Source of the DNA: Isoetes taiwanensis
Lineage: Eukaryota; Streptophyta; Lycopodiopsida; Isoetales; Isoetaceae
Reading direction: 5' to 3'
Length of the DNA stretch: 64,000 bases
Assembly (NCBI GenBank): GCA_021234155.1
Contig: JAJEKV010000073.1
Span: 496,213-560,212, forward strand
Shown one piece after another: positions 24,656 to 36,000 of this stretch. A program made the translations under genes and the position numbers. Each line of letters starts with the position of its first letter. Within the stretch, counting starts at the first letter, position 1. Below the pieces are notes generated by a model, which was not told the DNA's origin, searched no databases, and worked only from the letters and a program-made list of their open reading frames with translations.

Positions 24656-25959
24656 GAAGGGTGACAATCTATTATCAAGGAATATCAAGATACATACAAG
24701 GGACCTGTGACATGGGACTCAAAACCTAGAGGACGAGATGGTCCATTAAGCAAAACCACCCATACACAGTACATAATCATACTCCTTGTGCCACCTTGAG
24801 GTGTTTAATGGCCTCATCACAATCAACATGTTCTGCAACATCGAGATGATCATCAACAGATATCAAGTTATCATGCCACTGAATAGAAAGAGGCAAGATA
24901 GCCTCGTGAGATGATATAACCGACTTCTTCCTCGCTGCCTTCTTCCAATTGACCTGTTGCCATGACTCTTTAGCGCACTGAAGATTAGGACCATCAGCCA
25001 TAATAACCTCAGAAGCATGAGAAGCAGAAGCAACAACGGGAAGAGTGCTAGGAACTATAGCTGCAGCTGACAGTGCTAAGGACGACACCATTGGAACTGT
25101 GTGTAGCGCATCTTCCATAGCCGAGGAATGCAAGGCAACTGGCAAAGGTTGGTCATGGATAGATGAAGAAGATGTATGATGATGTTCTACATCCATCTCA
25201 TCAGCATCATCAAGTGGGAGATCTGCCCATTGTGTTTTGGAAATTGGTAAGGGGGAGCCTCCTCTCTGTTCCATCCTTCCATTGTGTAAGATACCTGGCG
25301 AAGGAGAGCCTCCGCTCTGCTCATTCCTCCCAAAAGAAGGAGAGCCTCCGCTCTGCTCCCTCCGTATGCTGACCCGCAGGTGGTAAGGGAGAGCCTCCGC
25401 TCCGCTCAACCCTTCCATGTGTGCCTTCAGAAGAGCGCGGTGTGACATGTGCATGCTTATTTTGTGTCGCCTTCTTTAAATTGACTCGCAGCCATCCCTC
25501 ATTCATCATTTCATGCTTTTCTTGTGTCTCTTGAATGACTTGCAATCTACGACGTACCTCGTCATCAAATGGTTGATGTTGGGCAGGAGGTGAAGGGATT
25601 GATTGAGTAGGCGTGGAGGACACAACAAGAAGACATGAAGGCACATGAGCAACAGTAGGATGTATGGTCACAGTAGAGGTGAAAGTGGCAGGTGCAGCAG
25701 TAAAAGAAAGAACAGGCTTCAAGGGAGAGGCAAGACGGTAAGCAGCAAAAGTATCAATATCAGGGAACATCTTACCTAACTCAGGACAATTGAGCAAAGA
25801 TAGATTATATCTAAAGAACAAAGGGCCACTCCTACCCATAACAGACTTTGGTAATGAAGCAGAAATAGGCAGAGATACACAAATGCGAGGACCATTGACA
25901 ATAGAGTGGGCAAGATGCAACCCCAGACTGTTGGCAATAGCCACCATGAACTGAGGAAC
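24656..25959 (-). pseudogene. 5'-truncated L1 ORF1, decayed
   Basis: Read on the minus strand from 25959, the sequence begins in mid-ORF1 (VPQFMVAIANSLGLHLAHS) and contains the plant L1 ORF1 block PRICVSLPISASLPKSV. A later part holds repeats of the motif EQSGGSP (five DNA units between about 25250 and 25420). A frameshift lies between 25320 and 25450. The frame ends with a stop just before 24777, and about 120 bp of non-coding sequence leads to a T-run on the plus strand (poly-A on the minus). The 5' side is joined directly to a U6 snRNA copy. It is either ORF1 of the same L1 as 13.1-16.0 kb, split by the RT element, or a separate short insertion with its own poly-A tail. Confidence 0.7.
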
Positions 25960-26011
25960 AAAAAATTTGGACCATTTCTCGATTTATGCGTGTCATCGTT
26001 GCGCAGGGGCC

Positions 26012-26043
<32 letters not shown>

Positions 26044-26061
26044 TCGGATGTCCCGAAGGAC
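25960..26061 (-). ncRNA. U6: U6 snRNA copy fused to the L1 (retro-chimera)
   Basis: The minus strand reads as nearly complete plant U6 snRNA from the 5' stem-loop (GTCC-TTCG-GGAC, one pair shorter than the usual) through ATACAGAGAAGATTAGCATG, the universally conserved core, to the 3' T-run (six T). One internal base differs from the plant consensus as I remember it (AACGATG instead of AAGGATG). The upstream flank lacks the plant USE element and a TATA box at the proper distance, so it is probably not transcribed. It joins L1 ORF1 sequence immediately after the U-tract, as in the U6-L1 chimeras of mammals that arise from template switching. Confidence 0.88.
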
Positions 26062-27600
26062 ATAAGACTACTTGTCATGTTCCACAACTTTCCTTCTAGG
26101 CCATCAGATTATAATTGTTTCTATTCTAACCTCTCTGAGTGGGCGGGCAATAACATGATGCAGTACAAGGCAACGCGACAGCGGCAAAGGCTTGCCAAAT
26201 GTTAATCCATTGGCACTTTGTCTCCTTCAAAATTTACTTGCGTTTGATCCAAAAAAATAGACAAACCATCCATGTAAGTTATTTTTTGAATCGAGAAACT
26301 AAACCCATTTCCAAATTGGATTTTGAGTTTGAGTTTTGGGTTTCTGGCGAAAACTTTTCTTTCACTCTATGTTTTGAGTTAAAAAATTTCGGCAGAGATA
26401 CTGGAAACCAAGATACTGGGCGGCATCCTTCTCTGCCTTCCATGATTAGGCAAGTGGAGTTTAAATCTGAGAGTTTTTTGTGCCTAAAGATGGTACATAA
26501 CTTATCCCTTTCTCGTTTTACAACTTGAAGAGTTCTTTGTAGTACAAAGACAAAAGTTCTTTGAAGATTCAGATCAAAGGCAAGAGCACCATTTTTGGAG
26601 CCGGCAATGTTTTGTTTCTTTTACTGCAAAGGAAGAGGGGCAAAATCATTGGCGTTAGCTATGAGAGATCTGAGAGATTTTTGTGCCTAAGGATGGTTCA
26701 GGGTTTCCAGTGTTCTGGATTTCACCAAAGGCAGGGGTATTTTTTATTTTTTCCTCCAGCTCCATAGATGGAGCTTGAAGCATATTACATAACTTATCTC
26801 TTTCCTTATTTTTACAGCTTGAAGAGTTCTTTGTAGTACAAAGACAAGAGTTCTTTAAAAGTTTAGAACAAAGGCAAGAGCACCATTTTTAGAGCCGACA
26901 ATTATTTGTTTCTTTTCTGGAAAGAGGAGAGGGGCCAATGGCGTTATCTATGAGAGCATAGAGGTCGGTCTTATGATAGAGCCGATTTACTTCTTCAATG
27001 ACTCTGGTTGAATAATGGTACGAAATCTTGCTTATTTCATCTAGATTTAGGATTTGTCGGATTAGGGTCTAAAAGCAAAAAACTGATTTGGCTGGCTGGC
27101 TTGCTTACTTGCTTGCTTGCAGTTGTTGTAGTCCAGATAGCAATGAGCTGGAGCTTCAATGGTCTAAACTTTCAGTTAAAATGCATCTGTGTAAGCATTA
27201 TTCTCCATATTATTAAGAAAAACAGGTTTGGACTCTTGTTTCTGCAAAACTAGCTTTGTCTTTCACATTGCTAGAATACTAGAATACATTAGAGGAAATT
27301 TCACTTGTAAAGCAGAATAACAGATTCCTTTAAGTATTTTAAGCATGAAGATTGAATCAATTGTATCAATAAGGTTAGACATCATTTGATCAACACAATT
27401 CTTTCTAAGCACATGCTTGTGATAGGAAGTTTAGATTATTGTCCATAAAACAAGAGGTAGGCAGGCGAAAAGTTTTCTATTGCTTGGTAAGTGACAGCCC
27501 AGAGGATATGCGTATAACCGGAGAGTATGTATAAAACGAGCTACTAAGGCCAATTACCTTCTTCAAACACACTAAATTCTTGCCGCTATTTAATTTAATT
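26062..27600. other. Intergenic, with degenerate ~290-bp direct repeat
   Basis: A segment around 26493-26670 is repeated with divergence at about 26785-26955 (shared cores: GAAGAGTTCTTTGTAGTACA and GGCAAGAGCACCATTTTT). A piece of it (TTTTTGTGCCTAA-GATGGT) also recurs near 26675. No protein family is recognisable. The last 80 bases (about 27520-27600) match 60345-60429 and form a related empty site for the Helitron at 60430. Confidence 0.5.
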
Positions 27601-27626
27601 ATTTTTTTGGCTAACCAGACTAAAGA

Positions 27627-27926
27627 ATGAGGCTAATTGTGCAGCAAAACTTGCCATCTTGGCTGGAAGCTCAAGAGAATAAAAGCAATGCTGGACAACC
27701 TCAAAATAATCTTGGTAGACATAAAATGAAGCATGAGGAACTTGGAGAATGTAAAGTTATTTCTGCTTCTAGCAATCCAATTGACCAGGTTGCAAGAAAT
27801 TTTCAATCTGCCTGTCCATCACGAACTTATGAGGATGCGCATTCAGAAGATTTAGAATATGGAAGTAGAGCTACAAAGGAGTCCACCAGTCAAGATGATG
27901 CAGAAACCATGCAATCTGCTTCATAA
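27627..27926 (+). CDS. Possible terminal exon of an unrecognised gene
   Basis: This 99-codon frame follows a good 3' splice consensus (GGCTAACCAG ending at 27620) and reads like ordinary hydrophilic plant protein (motifs LPSWLEAQENK and SEDLEYGSRATKE), ending in a TAA. I do not recognise the family and found no convincing upstream exon. It may be a captured gene fragment. Confidence 0.25.
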   Translation: MRLIVQQNLPSWLEAQENKSNAGQPQNNLGRHKMKHEELGECKVISASSNPIDQVARNFQSACPSRTYEDAHSEDLEYGSRATKESTSQDDAETMQSAS

Positions 27927-27999
27927 AACCTTATGAGAATGCATTTTTCCTTTATAGATAGAGATCATGGATCCTACCTAATACATTGCTGGAATACCA

Positions 28000-28113
28000 G
28001 CGGTCATACCAGCGCTACCACACCGGATCCCATCAGAACTCCGAAGTTAAGCGCGCTTGGGCCGGAATAGTACTGGGATGGGTGACCTCCCGAGAAGTCC
28101 CGGTGCTGCACCC
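28000..28113 (+). rRNA. 5S rRNA-like sequence, probably a pseudogene
   Basis: From 28000 to 28113 the sequence follows plant 5S rRNA: it contains CACCGGATCCCATCAGAACT, the internal control region AGTTAAGCGCGCTTGGGC, and GATGGGTGACCTCC, and ends GTGCTGCACCC. The first bases before 28000 (ACCA) do not match the expected GGGT and would not pair with the 3' GCACCC end, so helix I is damaged. No T-run terminator follows directly. A single copy away from a tandem array also suggests a dispersed pseudogene or a 5S-derived SINE head. Confidence 0.8.
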
Positions 28114-28136
28114 AACCACCACACTTTGAAGCCAGT

Positions 28137-28310
28137 GGTGCACTAGACTAGTGCTTTGAACATGTTGTAAATTTTGCCATAGAGGTCTGGGGGCCTAAAT
28201 GGCTTGATCAATATATTTAATTTGGTGCACTAGACTAGTGCTTTGAACATGTTGTAAATTTTGCCATAGAGGCCTGGGGACCTAAATGGCTTGATCAATA
28301 TATTTAATTT
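28137..28310 (+). repeat. 87-bp tandem duplication directly after the 5S-like sequence
   Basis: Two units (28137-28223 and 28224-28310), starting GGTGCACTAGACTAGTGC, differ by only two or three bases. They start 24 bp after the end of the 5S homology. Confidence 0.9.
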
Positions 28311-29574
28311 AAACAATACTATGCTAATAATAAAACTTCTGAAGCACCAGGTATGAGTACTCCAAACATGTAAATTCAATTTGTGTAGGTGCAACTGACA
28401 TGTTTAAAACATAATACAGCATATTGCCCTTGCTTGGATGGAGGAATCTGAACTCAAAGCAAGTTGCCAGGAAGTCCTTGTAGTCAATTCTGTTCAGTGC
28501 TCAGTTGTTTGTGATGGACTACAACATGCTTTATCATTAGTCTACAATTTACTCACTTTATATCCAATATGTGTGGTACTGGTGCTTGTGTTTGCTCAAA
28601 CTAAATTTAGCCTTAAAGACTTCGAAGGTGGAATGGACGAAGGTGGGCTAGGCCAGATAATATTCTATGCATCCCAACAATTGTGGAACCAGTATGCCAG
28701 TTGTGAGAAAATGTCGCATTGCTTGTTTTGACGACTTCATTGGGACAAAATCATGCAACAGGATGTATTGAATTAGAAATGAAGGAAATGGAAGGGCCGA
28801 TAACTCCGGTGCAGAAACATCAAGCTTACAAAGGGAAAGCAACAGGGCCTTATCAGCCACGGCAAGCATCCTCCACACCAGCAGGGCACCAATATCAGGG
28901 AAAGACGGATCGGAGAAGATCTTACAGGGAACAGAGGAAGAAGGGAGGCCCAGGGGGGAAATCAATCAAATTCTTTTTGGATAGTATCCCGAAGGAAAAA
29001 TTGCCAACACAACTAATCGAAAAAAGCTAAGATTCGCCTCACATTCTTAATTATACCTATGAAAATTTGGGCTTAAGGGCTACCCTGGTTTTCACAAGGC
29101 CTTTTCCCACTTTCTAATGAGCACCACTCCAGATAGAATCATGTCTTCATAAAGCAAACAGGCAAAAAAGGAATAATGAGATTCTTGTAAAGTTTACGCA
29201 AAAGACTCAGGTGCAATGTGCCAAATCTTTTAGTTCAGCAAGTCGACTATTCTCAAGAGATGAGACTGAAAAAGATTGTAGGAGATGTTAAAACACCCTT
29301 TCCACATAACCCTCAAAATGTTCTGTCTTCTACAGACAATATAAGAGGAGAGGGATGCAAGAATATCATATCTTGCAAATATGCAATAAAATAGAGTTCA
29401 GATGTATATAGAAGGAGAATCCTCGCCCCAAAATATCATGTCTATTATATCTAAATGTGACAATAGTTCATGCAAGGAACTGGTCCAAGGGAGATCTTGG
29501 CAATAATTTGCAGACATAGCATAGATCATTGTATTGCATTCTTTGGTAAAAACATTAAGAGCATCCTCCACTTC
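28311..29574. other. Intergenic with weak ORFs
   Basis: ORFs at 28438-28731 and 28719-29030 on the plus strand overlap in different frames. The second is rich in Gly, Lys and Gln (EQRKKGGPGGKSIKFF) but belongs to no family I recognise. Low coding support. Confidence 0.35.
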
Positions 29575-30564
29575 TATTTTGAGCATATGCTGCAACTAGC
29601 TAGCAGTCCAAGACGAACATTTTTTATCAACATTTTCTCAGATACTGCTTTCAAGACTCAACGTTTTTCATATATGGCAATATTAACAGTTGTAACAGGC
29701 TGCAAAGATCCCACTGGATTTCAAGTGCCAACATAGTGGCCATGCATTGGAAATTTCATGTATAGTCCAAATTAATTATGTAGCCATGAAACTTGCCAAA
29801 TACATAAACACAATGGTTTAGAGACATCATCTCAGAAGATCAGTTATTCATCTGATATCAGATAGACATTTCAGTTATCATCTAAACGTGACATATTTAC
29901 TAAAATTTGGACTTATTTAGATATAGTAGTTATACTTCAGTTCAAAGATGTCATGATAAGATTATATGTATTTTTTAACTTATTGATTTTAATAAACTGT
30001 TCAATTCATTATTTGATCAAAAGTATGATGGTTACTATAGTATAATGGTTACTATAGTATAAAATTGCTTTCTAATCTAAATTTTCACTTTCATCTCTTT
30101 AAAACTAAATTTACATCTAAGATAAATGAGGAAAAAAGTTTTAGACTAAAATAATTTAAATGATTATGTTTATATTTTACTAAAAAAAAACTATTACTGA
30201 ATAATTTCCATATATTTTATTTCATCAATAATAAATTATTCAATATCTATTATTAAAATATTTTTTTATTTGATTAATTTCAACTTAAAATTTTTCTTAA
30301 AGAATTTTTGAAAGTGTAAAAGTTTATAAATTGTGAATTCTCATAATAGATTTTAAGTCAATCCCTTTTCAACTCATTAGATTTGAAAGAGAAATTATAA
30401 TGATTGCCAAATTTTAAATTTGTAAATCACCGAAAGTTAAAATTTTATATTTTTGAAATATTTAATTCTAAATAGATTCAATAGTTCGAAAAGCAATTTC
30501 ATTTTTTGATAACCATTATAGTTTTAATTTAAAGATAAACTTATATAATTAAAACTTATAAAAA
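29575..30564 (+). repeat. AT-rich dispersed repeat, copy A
   Basis: The first part (29575-30145) matches, inverted, the block at 58875-59415. The second part (30181-30562) matches, inverted, the block at 48650-48992. The sequence GACATATTTACTAAAATTTG near 29890 also resembles the sequence downstream of both Fic-like fragments (47.9 and 48.55 kb). It includes a 17-bp tandem repeat (GATGGTTACTATAGTAT near 30027). No coding capacity. Copy A ends exactly at the Helitron terminus at 30565. Confidence 0.8.
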
Positions 30565-31501
30565 CTAGTTATGGTGCCCGGCGTTGCCGGGCTTTTGCAC
30601 ATTTGAAGAGGTGGTTGTTTCATGGTTGGCTAGAACAATCAATGTCGCTTGGAGGGGGCAAGGGTAATTCGTTGACATAGAATTCAATATATAAATTTTG
30701 TGTATGTGGTATTTGGACTTAAACTTGATTATATTATGTTGTTTGATGATCAAATAGCACCTGTATTTTCTATATAAACCTTTGAATTATCATAACATGG
30801 ACATCGTGTGTACATTTAGAAAACTCTGGTGCATCAATAAAATTGGGGCTTATGGAGAATATATATAGATAACAATAGATTATCTTTTTGATATGGGGTT
30901 TGTTGAGAAGCATGAGGCACAATAAAACAATTGCATGAGTCAACTTTGAAGGTAGGCCTTCGTGGTTAGCCTCACCTCGATTGGTTGCAGTGTGAAGGTC
31001 AAATGAACATTCCTATGTTGGAATAAGGTCAACTTGTATGATTTTAAAGTTTCCACTTGAATAGGATGTTGCACTGTAGCACTTCTAGGGCTTGGCATTA
31101 CCCTACATCTTATCATTTCATTTTCTATTACCTGAATTGTCTATTTGGCTTTCTGTGGGTTGCATTGTCAGTTTAAGTTCTATTAGCTGCATTGTCAGTT
31201 TGGCTTTCTATGAGTTGCACAGACTTTTTCCCATTCAATAATTACTGGGCATAAGTTGATTTTGTGTTTATCTCTTAAAAACTTTTGTATGAACGTTATG
31301 CTCCAGCAAATGTAGAGCATTTTGAATATAAAACCAAGATCAATAATGTTGAACAATATTTTGAGTAGAAAATGAACCCCAACATTGCTGGGTCGAGGAT
31401 TTTGTATAAACTTGGCTTTATAAATTATTGTAGCATGTGTAATCTTCGTTGGAGATCGTTGGTAATGTTAAATTAAGCAGCCTTGATTTATATAGTATAG
31501 A
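30565..31501 (-). mobile_element. Small non-autonomous Helitron, both ends visible
   Basis: On the minus strand the element starts TCTATACTATATAAATC at 31501, the classic plant Helitron 5' end, preceded by host A (complement of T at 31502). It ends with a perfect 7-bp hairpin (GCCCGGC-GTT-GCCGGGC at 30576-30592), then CTAG (30565-30568) and host T (complement of A at 30564). Size is 937 bp. No ORF encodes Rep or helicase. Confidence 0.85.
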
Positions 31502-33026
31502 TACAAAATAAACAACTTAAAGCTCATTAAAAGCATAGTTGCTAAGTATTTAACGATATATGTAGGTTGTTTAATTTAACAAATCAGTCACATCTTAAAA
31601 GCAAAATGCATGAAGAAAATATCTAACATATGATATTTCACTTATGAACATGCTAATAGTTTATATATATTTCACTACAAATTGTGGCCACGGATTAGGG
31701 CATGCTTTACCCTATTGCCTAGGGGAAGGCATTATAGCATCTCTGCAAAAATATTTCTGTAAGAGAAGAAGATTCTGATAGATTTTGACTTGCAAAAAGA
31801 ACATGGCAAACTATGTTGAATATGGGTGGAGAACATATTTTATGTTAAAATTGAGCAGCATAACAACCGTCCTGCGATATTTTCCAAGGCAAGCGATCAT
31901 AAAGCCCACAAACATACCTGCTTCCTTTTTAGCAAACAAAATATTTAGTTCTCAATCGGTTCTTTGCCTATGCCACCATAATAGACATATGTTAAATCCA
32001 TTACCTCTGAGGTCTGCAGCTGATTTGCCTGGGTTGTATGGCTTCTTGTAGCTGTGAGATTAGCTGCATCGTGATTCTGCAAATTCAGCATGTTGCAATA
32101 ATTAGTAAGGTATAAAGGGAAACTTTATTAGTCTCCCAAGTGGTGCATGACTAAGAAAAAAATAGATGTGCAATGATAGCAGTTAGTTTGTCGCATAAAG
32201 CAGGCAAACAATATGAAAAGAAACAAATTAGTGCTGTGACAGACAGAATTGTCTCCAAAATGTTTCGTAGCCTTAACTTGGTGGCGTAAAGATAGCCATC
32301 ATGGCATTTTCTTGAAAGGTAGATGCCACATTGTTGAACAAATTATCTCAAGTGGTGTGTCCTTTTGCAGCAAGCTCTAGTTATAATCCAGCTATATCTG
32401 ACCGCCAAAGATTAGGTACATAGAGCAACCTAATCAGGTATGGAGAGCTGCCTCTTTTTCAAATATATCTACAGAATTCATTCAAGCAAGTCAAATATTC
32501 AGCTGACATTTTAATCACAAAAGTCAAGACATTTTCTGAAACAGGTCTACAACCTTCAATCAACCAAATTAATGCATGTGGGAAAACATGTAAAGTCTAG
32601 AATCTGTGGAATAATTGAGTCAGATTACATCTTTATGTTTTTACCTGAATCTTCATTTGCTTGGTAGTACAAAGCATCTTCAATTTGTAATAGTTTTGCG
32701 TGGATACTTACAAAACATACAAACTAAAACTATAGAATGGATAAGGAGGCCGGGAATGTAAATCACCTATAAACACATGAAAACTATACATACTTCTACA
32801 TGGTGCTGTCAACCAGCTCGAATTAATCTCAGAAGGGGGCTCCAATCTGTTAGAATAGCCTCCAGTGGTTGTTTGTTCTTTTGCAAGATGCAGGTGAGTA
32901 AAGAGCAACTCCAATCTGAAGTAAGCATAAAGAATAGAATAGAATATGATTTTATCGTCCATGGAGACCAACTGGCCTATGGGACCCAAGTACAAAGAGA
33001 GAGCAGCAGGCGTATTACTACCAGGA
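31502..33026. other. Intergenic, no recognised gene
   Basis: Contains only short ORFs (31785-32051 plus, 32708-32995 minus) without recognisable motifs. It ends at the presumed 3' boundary of the GC-rich LINE. Confidence 0.45.
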
Positions 33027-36000
33027 TTAAAAAACCCCCGCCCCGAAGGGTTTTCGGGGGAAAAACCTTAGTAGCAATAAGGATGCGACATCTTGCCTGA
33101 TTATATACATAATCACAAATACGGTGAGGTTAATGTCGGACGGGGGCATAAGCGAGTCAGCGTATCCATTACCTCCCGGAGGTCTGATCCCAACAACCCT
33201 ACGAGGCCGGTGCTCGATAGCTCATGCAAGGCGATGGGGCACAACCAACTTAGGAAGCATCACCGAGTCGGATATGCTCAAATGCCAGCCGACGAGCACG
33301 AGAGGCGTGACTTTTCATCCTCAATGGCCTCGTGGCAAGCGGCGGCGGACTCGTCCTCACGGCTCCGAATCCATCTCCACGTCTCAATGCGGAGGTGGTG
33401 TGCACTGTCTGAATGGAAGCAATCACCCTGCGCTTTTCATGGGTAGATGGGTGCTTGAGGTAGTGGTGTGGGCCCCTCGTGAGCATGGGATTAACCTGGT
33501 CGATAATTTGCCACCTTGACATGTGACGGGGCCTCTCGCATCCCAAAGCTTGGCCATGAAGCAAGCATCCAAATCTTGCTTCAAAGGCGTAGCGTTCCTT
33601 CGGTGTATGCCGGTCCACATCGTGTGCTGCACATTCTATAGCGAGAACCAGCGGGCTTGCTTGTCTTTCAGCCCAGGCTTTGAGTCGCTGCGGGCCCATC
33701 GCCACTTTGCCAAAGCAAGGTTGGGCGGCGGGCTTCATCCATAGCCACCACCTTCCGGAAGTAAATAATGTGGCGTTCGGTAGCAGCCCCTCGTAATGGA
33801 AGGAAGCTTTGTCTCCTGGAGCAAGATCGATATGGGACCGTGGATTTCACTCCCGATTGCGGGCCAAGAAGGCCTTTTGTACCTGCTCTAGATCGTTCCA
33901 AGTGGTGAGGGATATCGGCCCCCACATACGCCCCATAGAGGAGGACCGGTTCAACCAAGGCCCGAACAAGTGTGCTGGTGACCCCATGCATCTGACTCTA
34001 CCTTGTATTTGTTGTTTTGCATTGCATACGAGGGGCTTTCCGACTGCGGTGACCCGTAACGATGGATGCATCCCGGTGTGTGGTAGTAGCAAACTCAATG
34101 CCTAAATACTTATAAAGGTGAGCCACCTCCACTACACGCCCTTTTGGTAAGTGAATGAGGGAAGGCGTGGGTCAGGATGATGGGACCGGCAGCACCCTTG
34201 TCTTGGCCAAGTTAACTCTCATGTCGGTGAATTGGCGAGAAAGTGTCCAAAGCATCCGGTGCGTTGCATGTCCTACGGGGTATATGCGGCGGGTCAACAT
34301 CATCGGCATATATGAGTTGCGGATTATGTGGTGCATCAGCTGGCCTCCCAGGTGCTTTCGACTAGCCATTCTTCTAGCTGGTCAATGTACAAGCCGGGCG
34401 TCGGGGATAGAGGGCAGCTACTGGCGCATCCCAATGCTACTAACAACGGGCTCCCGGCGGTGTGAAGGCGGCCGGAGCAAGCCTCATTATAGTGCGTATA
34501 TATAGCATTACGCAAGTCGGCGGGGTCCCTAAATTTGTCTCAATCGTCCCACAACTTATCCCGAGGCTTTGTGTCAAAAGCCTTTGCGAAATCCACAAAG
34601 CAGCGATTATAGATTACGGCGTCGATTAGGCTATCCTCTATGAGTGTTCGCATCGAGTGAAGATATGGTCAATAGTAGAATGCGGAAGAAGCTGCTAGCG
34701 TGAGAGCACTTCTCCATCCCTACGCCCAAAGTGTCAATCGTGGCTCAATAATCGGCAAGCAACTTGGCAAAAGCGAAGCTGACCATAATGGTGCGATAGT
34801 TGGATGGGCTATGGGGGTCCCCTGCTTTGTATATGGGCACAACTCTCTTGGTAGTCGGTGTGTGGGGAAACCTTCTTGCAATGCCTGTTGAAGAGTCTTT
34901 GTGAGAACCGGCACCATTGGGGGCCCGGCCCACTTGAGAAGCTCTGCACGCATACCATCCAAATCTGCTTTGCCTTCGGATTAGCGTAGGCGTTGCGGGC
35001 CCATTATGACATCCCTTCGGTAATGACCCGGTGCTAGGCTTTGTCTGGGAATGCGGTGCCGGCTTCCCATTGGGTCATCACAATTTCTTGCGCAAGTATC
35101 TCACCCATTGTTCGGGGTAATATTTCTGTGAAACATGCGGGCTTACTCAAGACCTTTCTCTCGAAGGCCCTAGGGTGGCGGTCTAGAAGACCAAACATCA
35201 CATTCTTTGGTGCCGCCCAAGGTACACGGCTTTCTTGGTCTTGAGGAAGGGCGGTATTGCCGGACGCGCCTGGCGGAGAATGGTGGGGTCCGGCACTTGG
35301 CCGGAACCATCGTTTCAACTCCCGACATTCGTCATCGAACCGATGATTGTGGGGAAGGTGGTTTGCAGCCCCGTGGATCGTCGGGGCGGCCTCTCCCAAA
35401 GCATCTGTCCCCTACCCTCGAAGGAGCTGGTTCGGTTGGGCCATCTGGCTGTTGAAGTGTGGGGAGTTGCAGCACTCCGGCAGCTCATGCTCAAGCATCC
35501 TCGCATAGACCGCGCGATGATCATAGTCGACGCTTGGCCGTGGTGGTACACATGGGGTGTTGGGGCAATGGGTGCTCGGTTATTTTGCCAATCTATCTGC
35601 AGAACAGTGATGATGGTGGTCTACTTCCTCGTCGACCACGTCCGGAGCAAGGCGAGTGATCAAGTGTAGGCATTGCTCATCTGGTAGCACGTAATCCACC
35701 ACCCGGTGCCGCCCCCAGTTCTCCTGTCTACAAGTGGAAGGGGGAGGGGCGACCGTGCCGACCCATTGCAAATGACCGGTCAAAGATCTTGCCCGACAGC
35801 AATAGCATGCCGCCATACCAGTGTCACACTGGCGTCATCGATGCCCTTGGCCAAACCATCTCCGTGGGGTCCATTTGCAACACATCCTCGGCTAGAGGTC
35901 GCGAATTTTTGGGATCTGCTTCTTTTGTGTCGTGCATTGAAATCTCAAAAGCAACATGACCTTGCCCAATTGTCGATGCTGGCGTATGTCATCATATAGA

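Noticed and set aside
12705-26075. Target duplication of the U6-L1 insertion (ATAAGAC at about 12710 and at 26062)
   Set aside because: Only seven bases match and the left copy is not next to a poly-T tail; chance is likely.
31377-31400. Another Helitron hairpin (CCCAACATTGCTGGG)
   Set aside because: Imperfect stem and no CTAG follows; it is internal to the 30565-31501 element.
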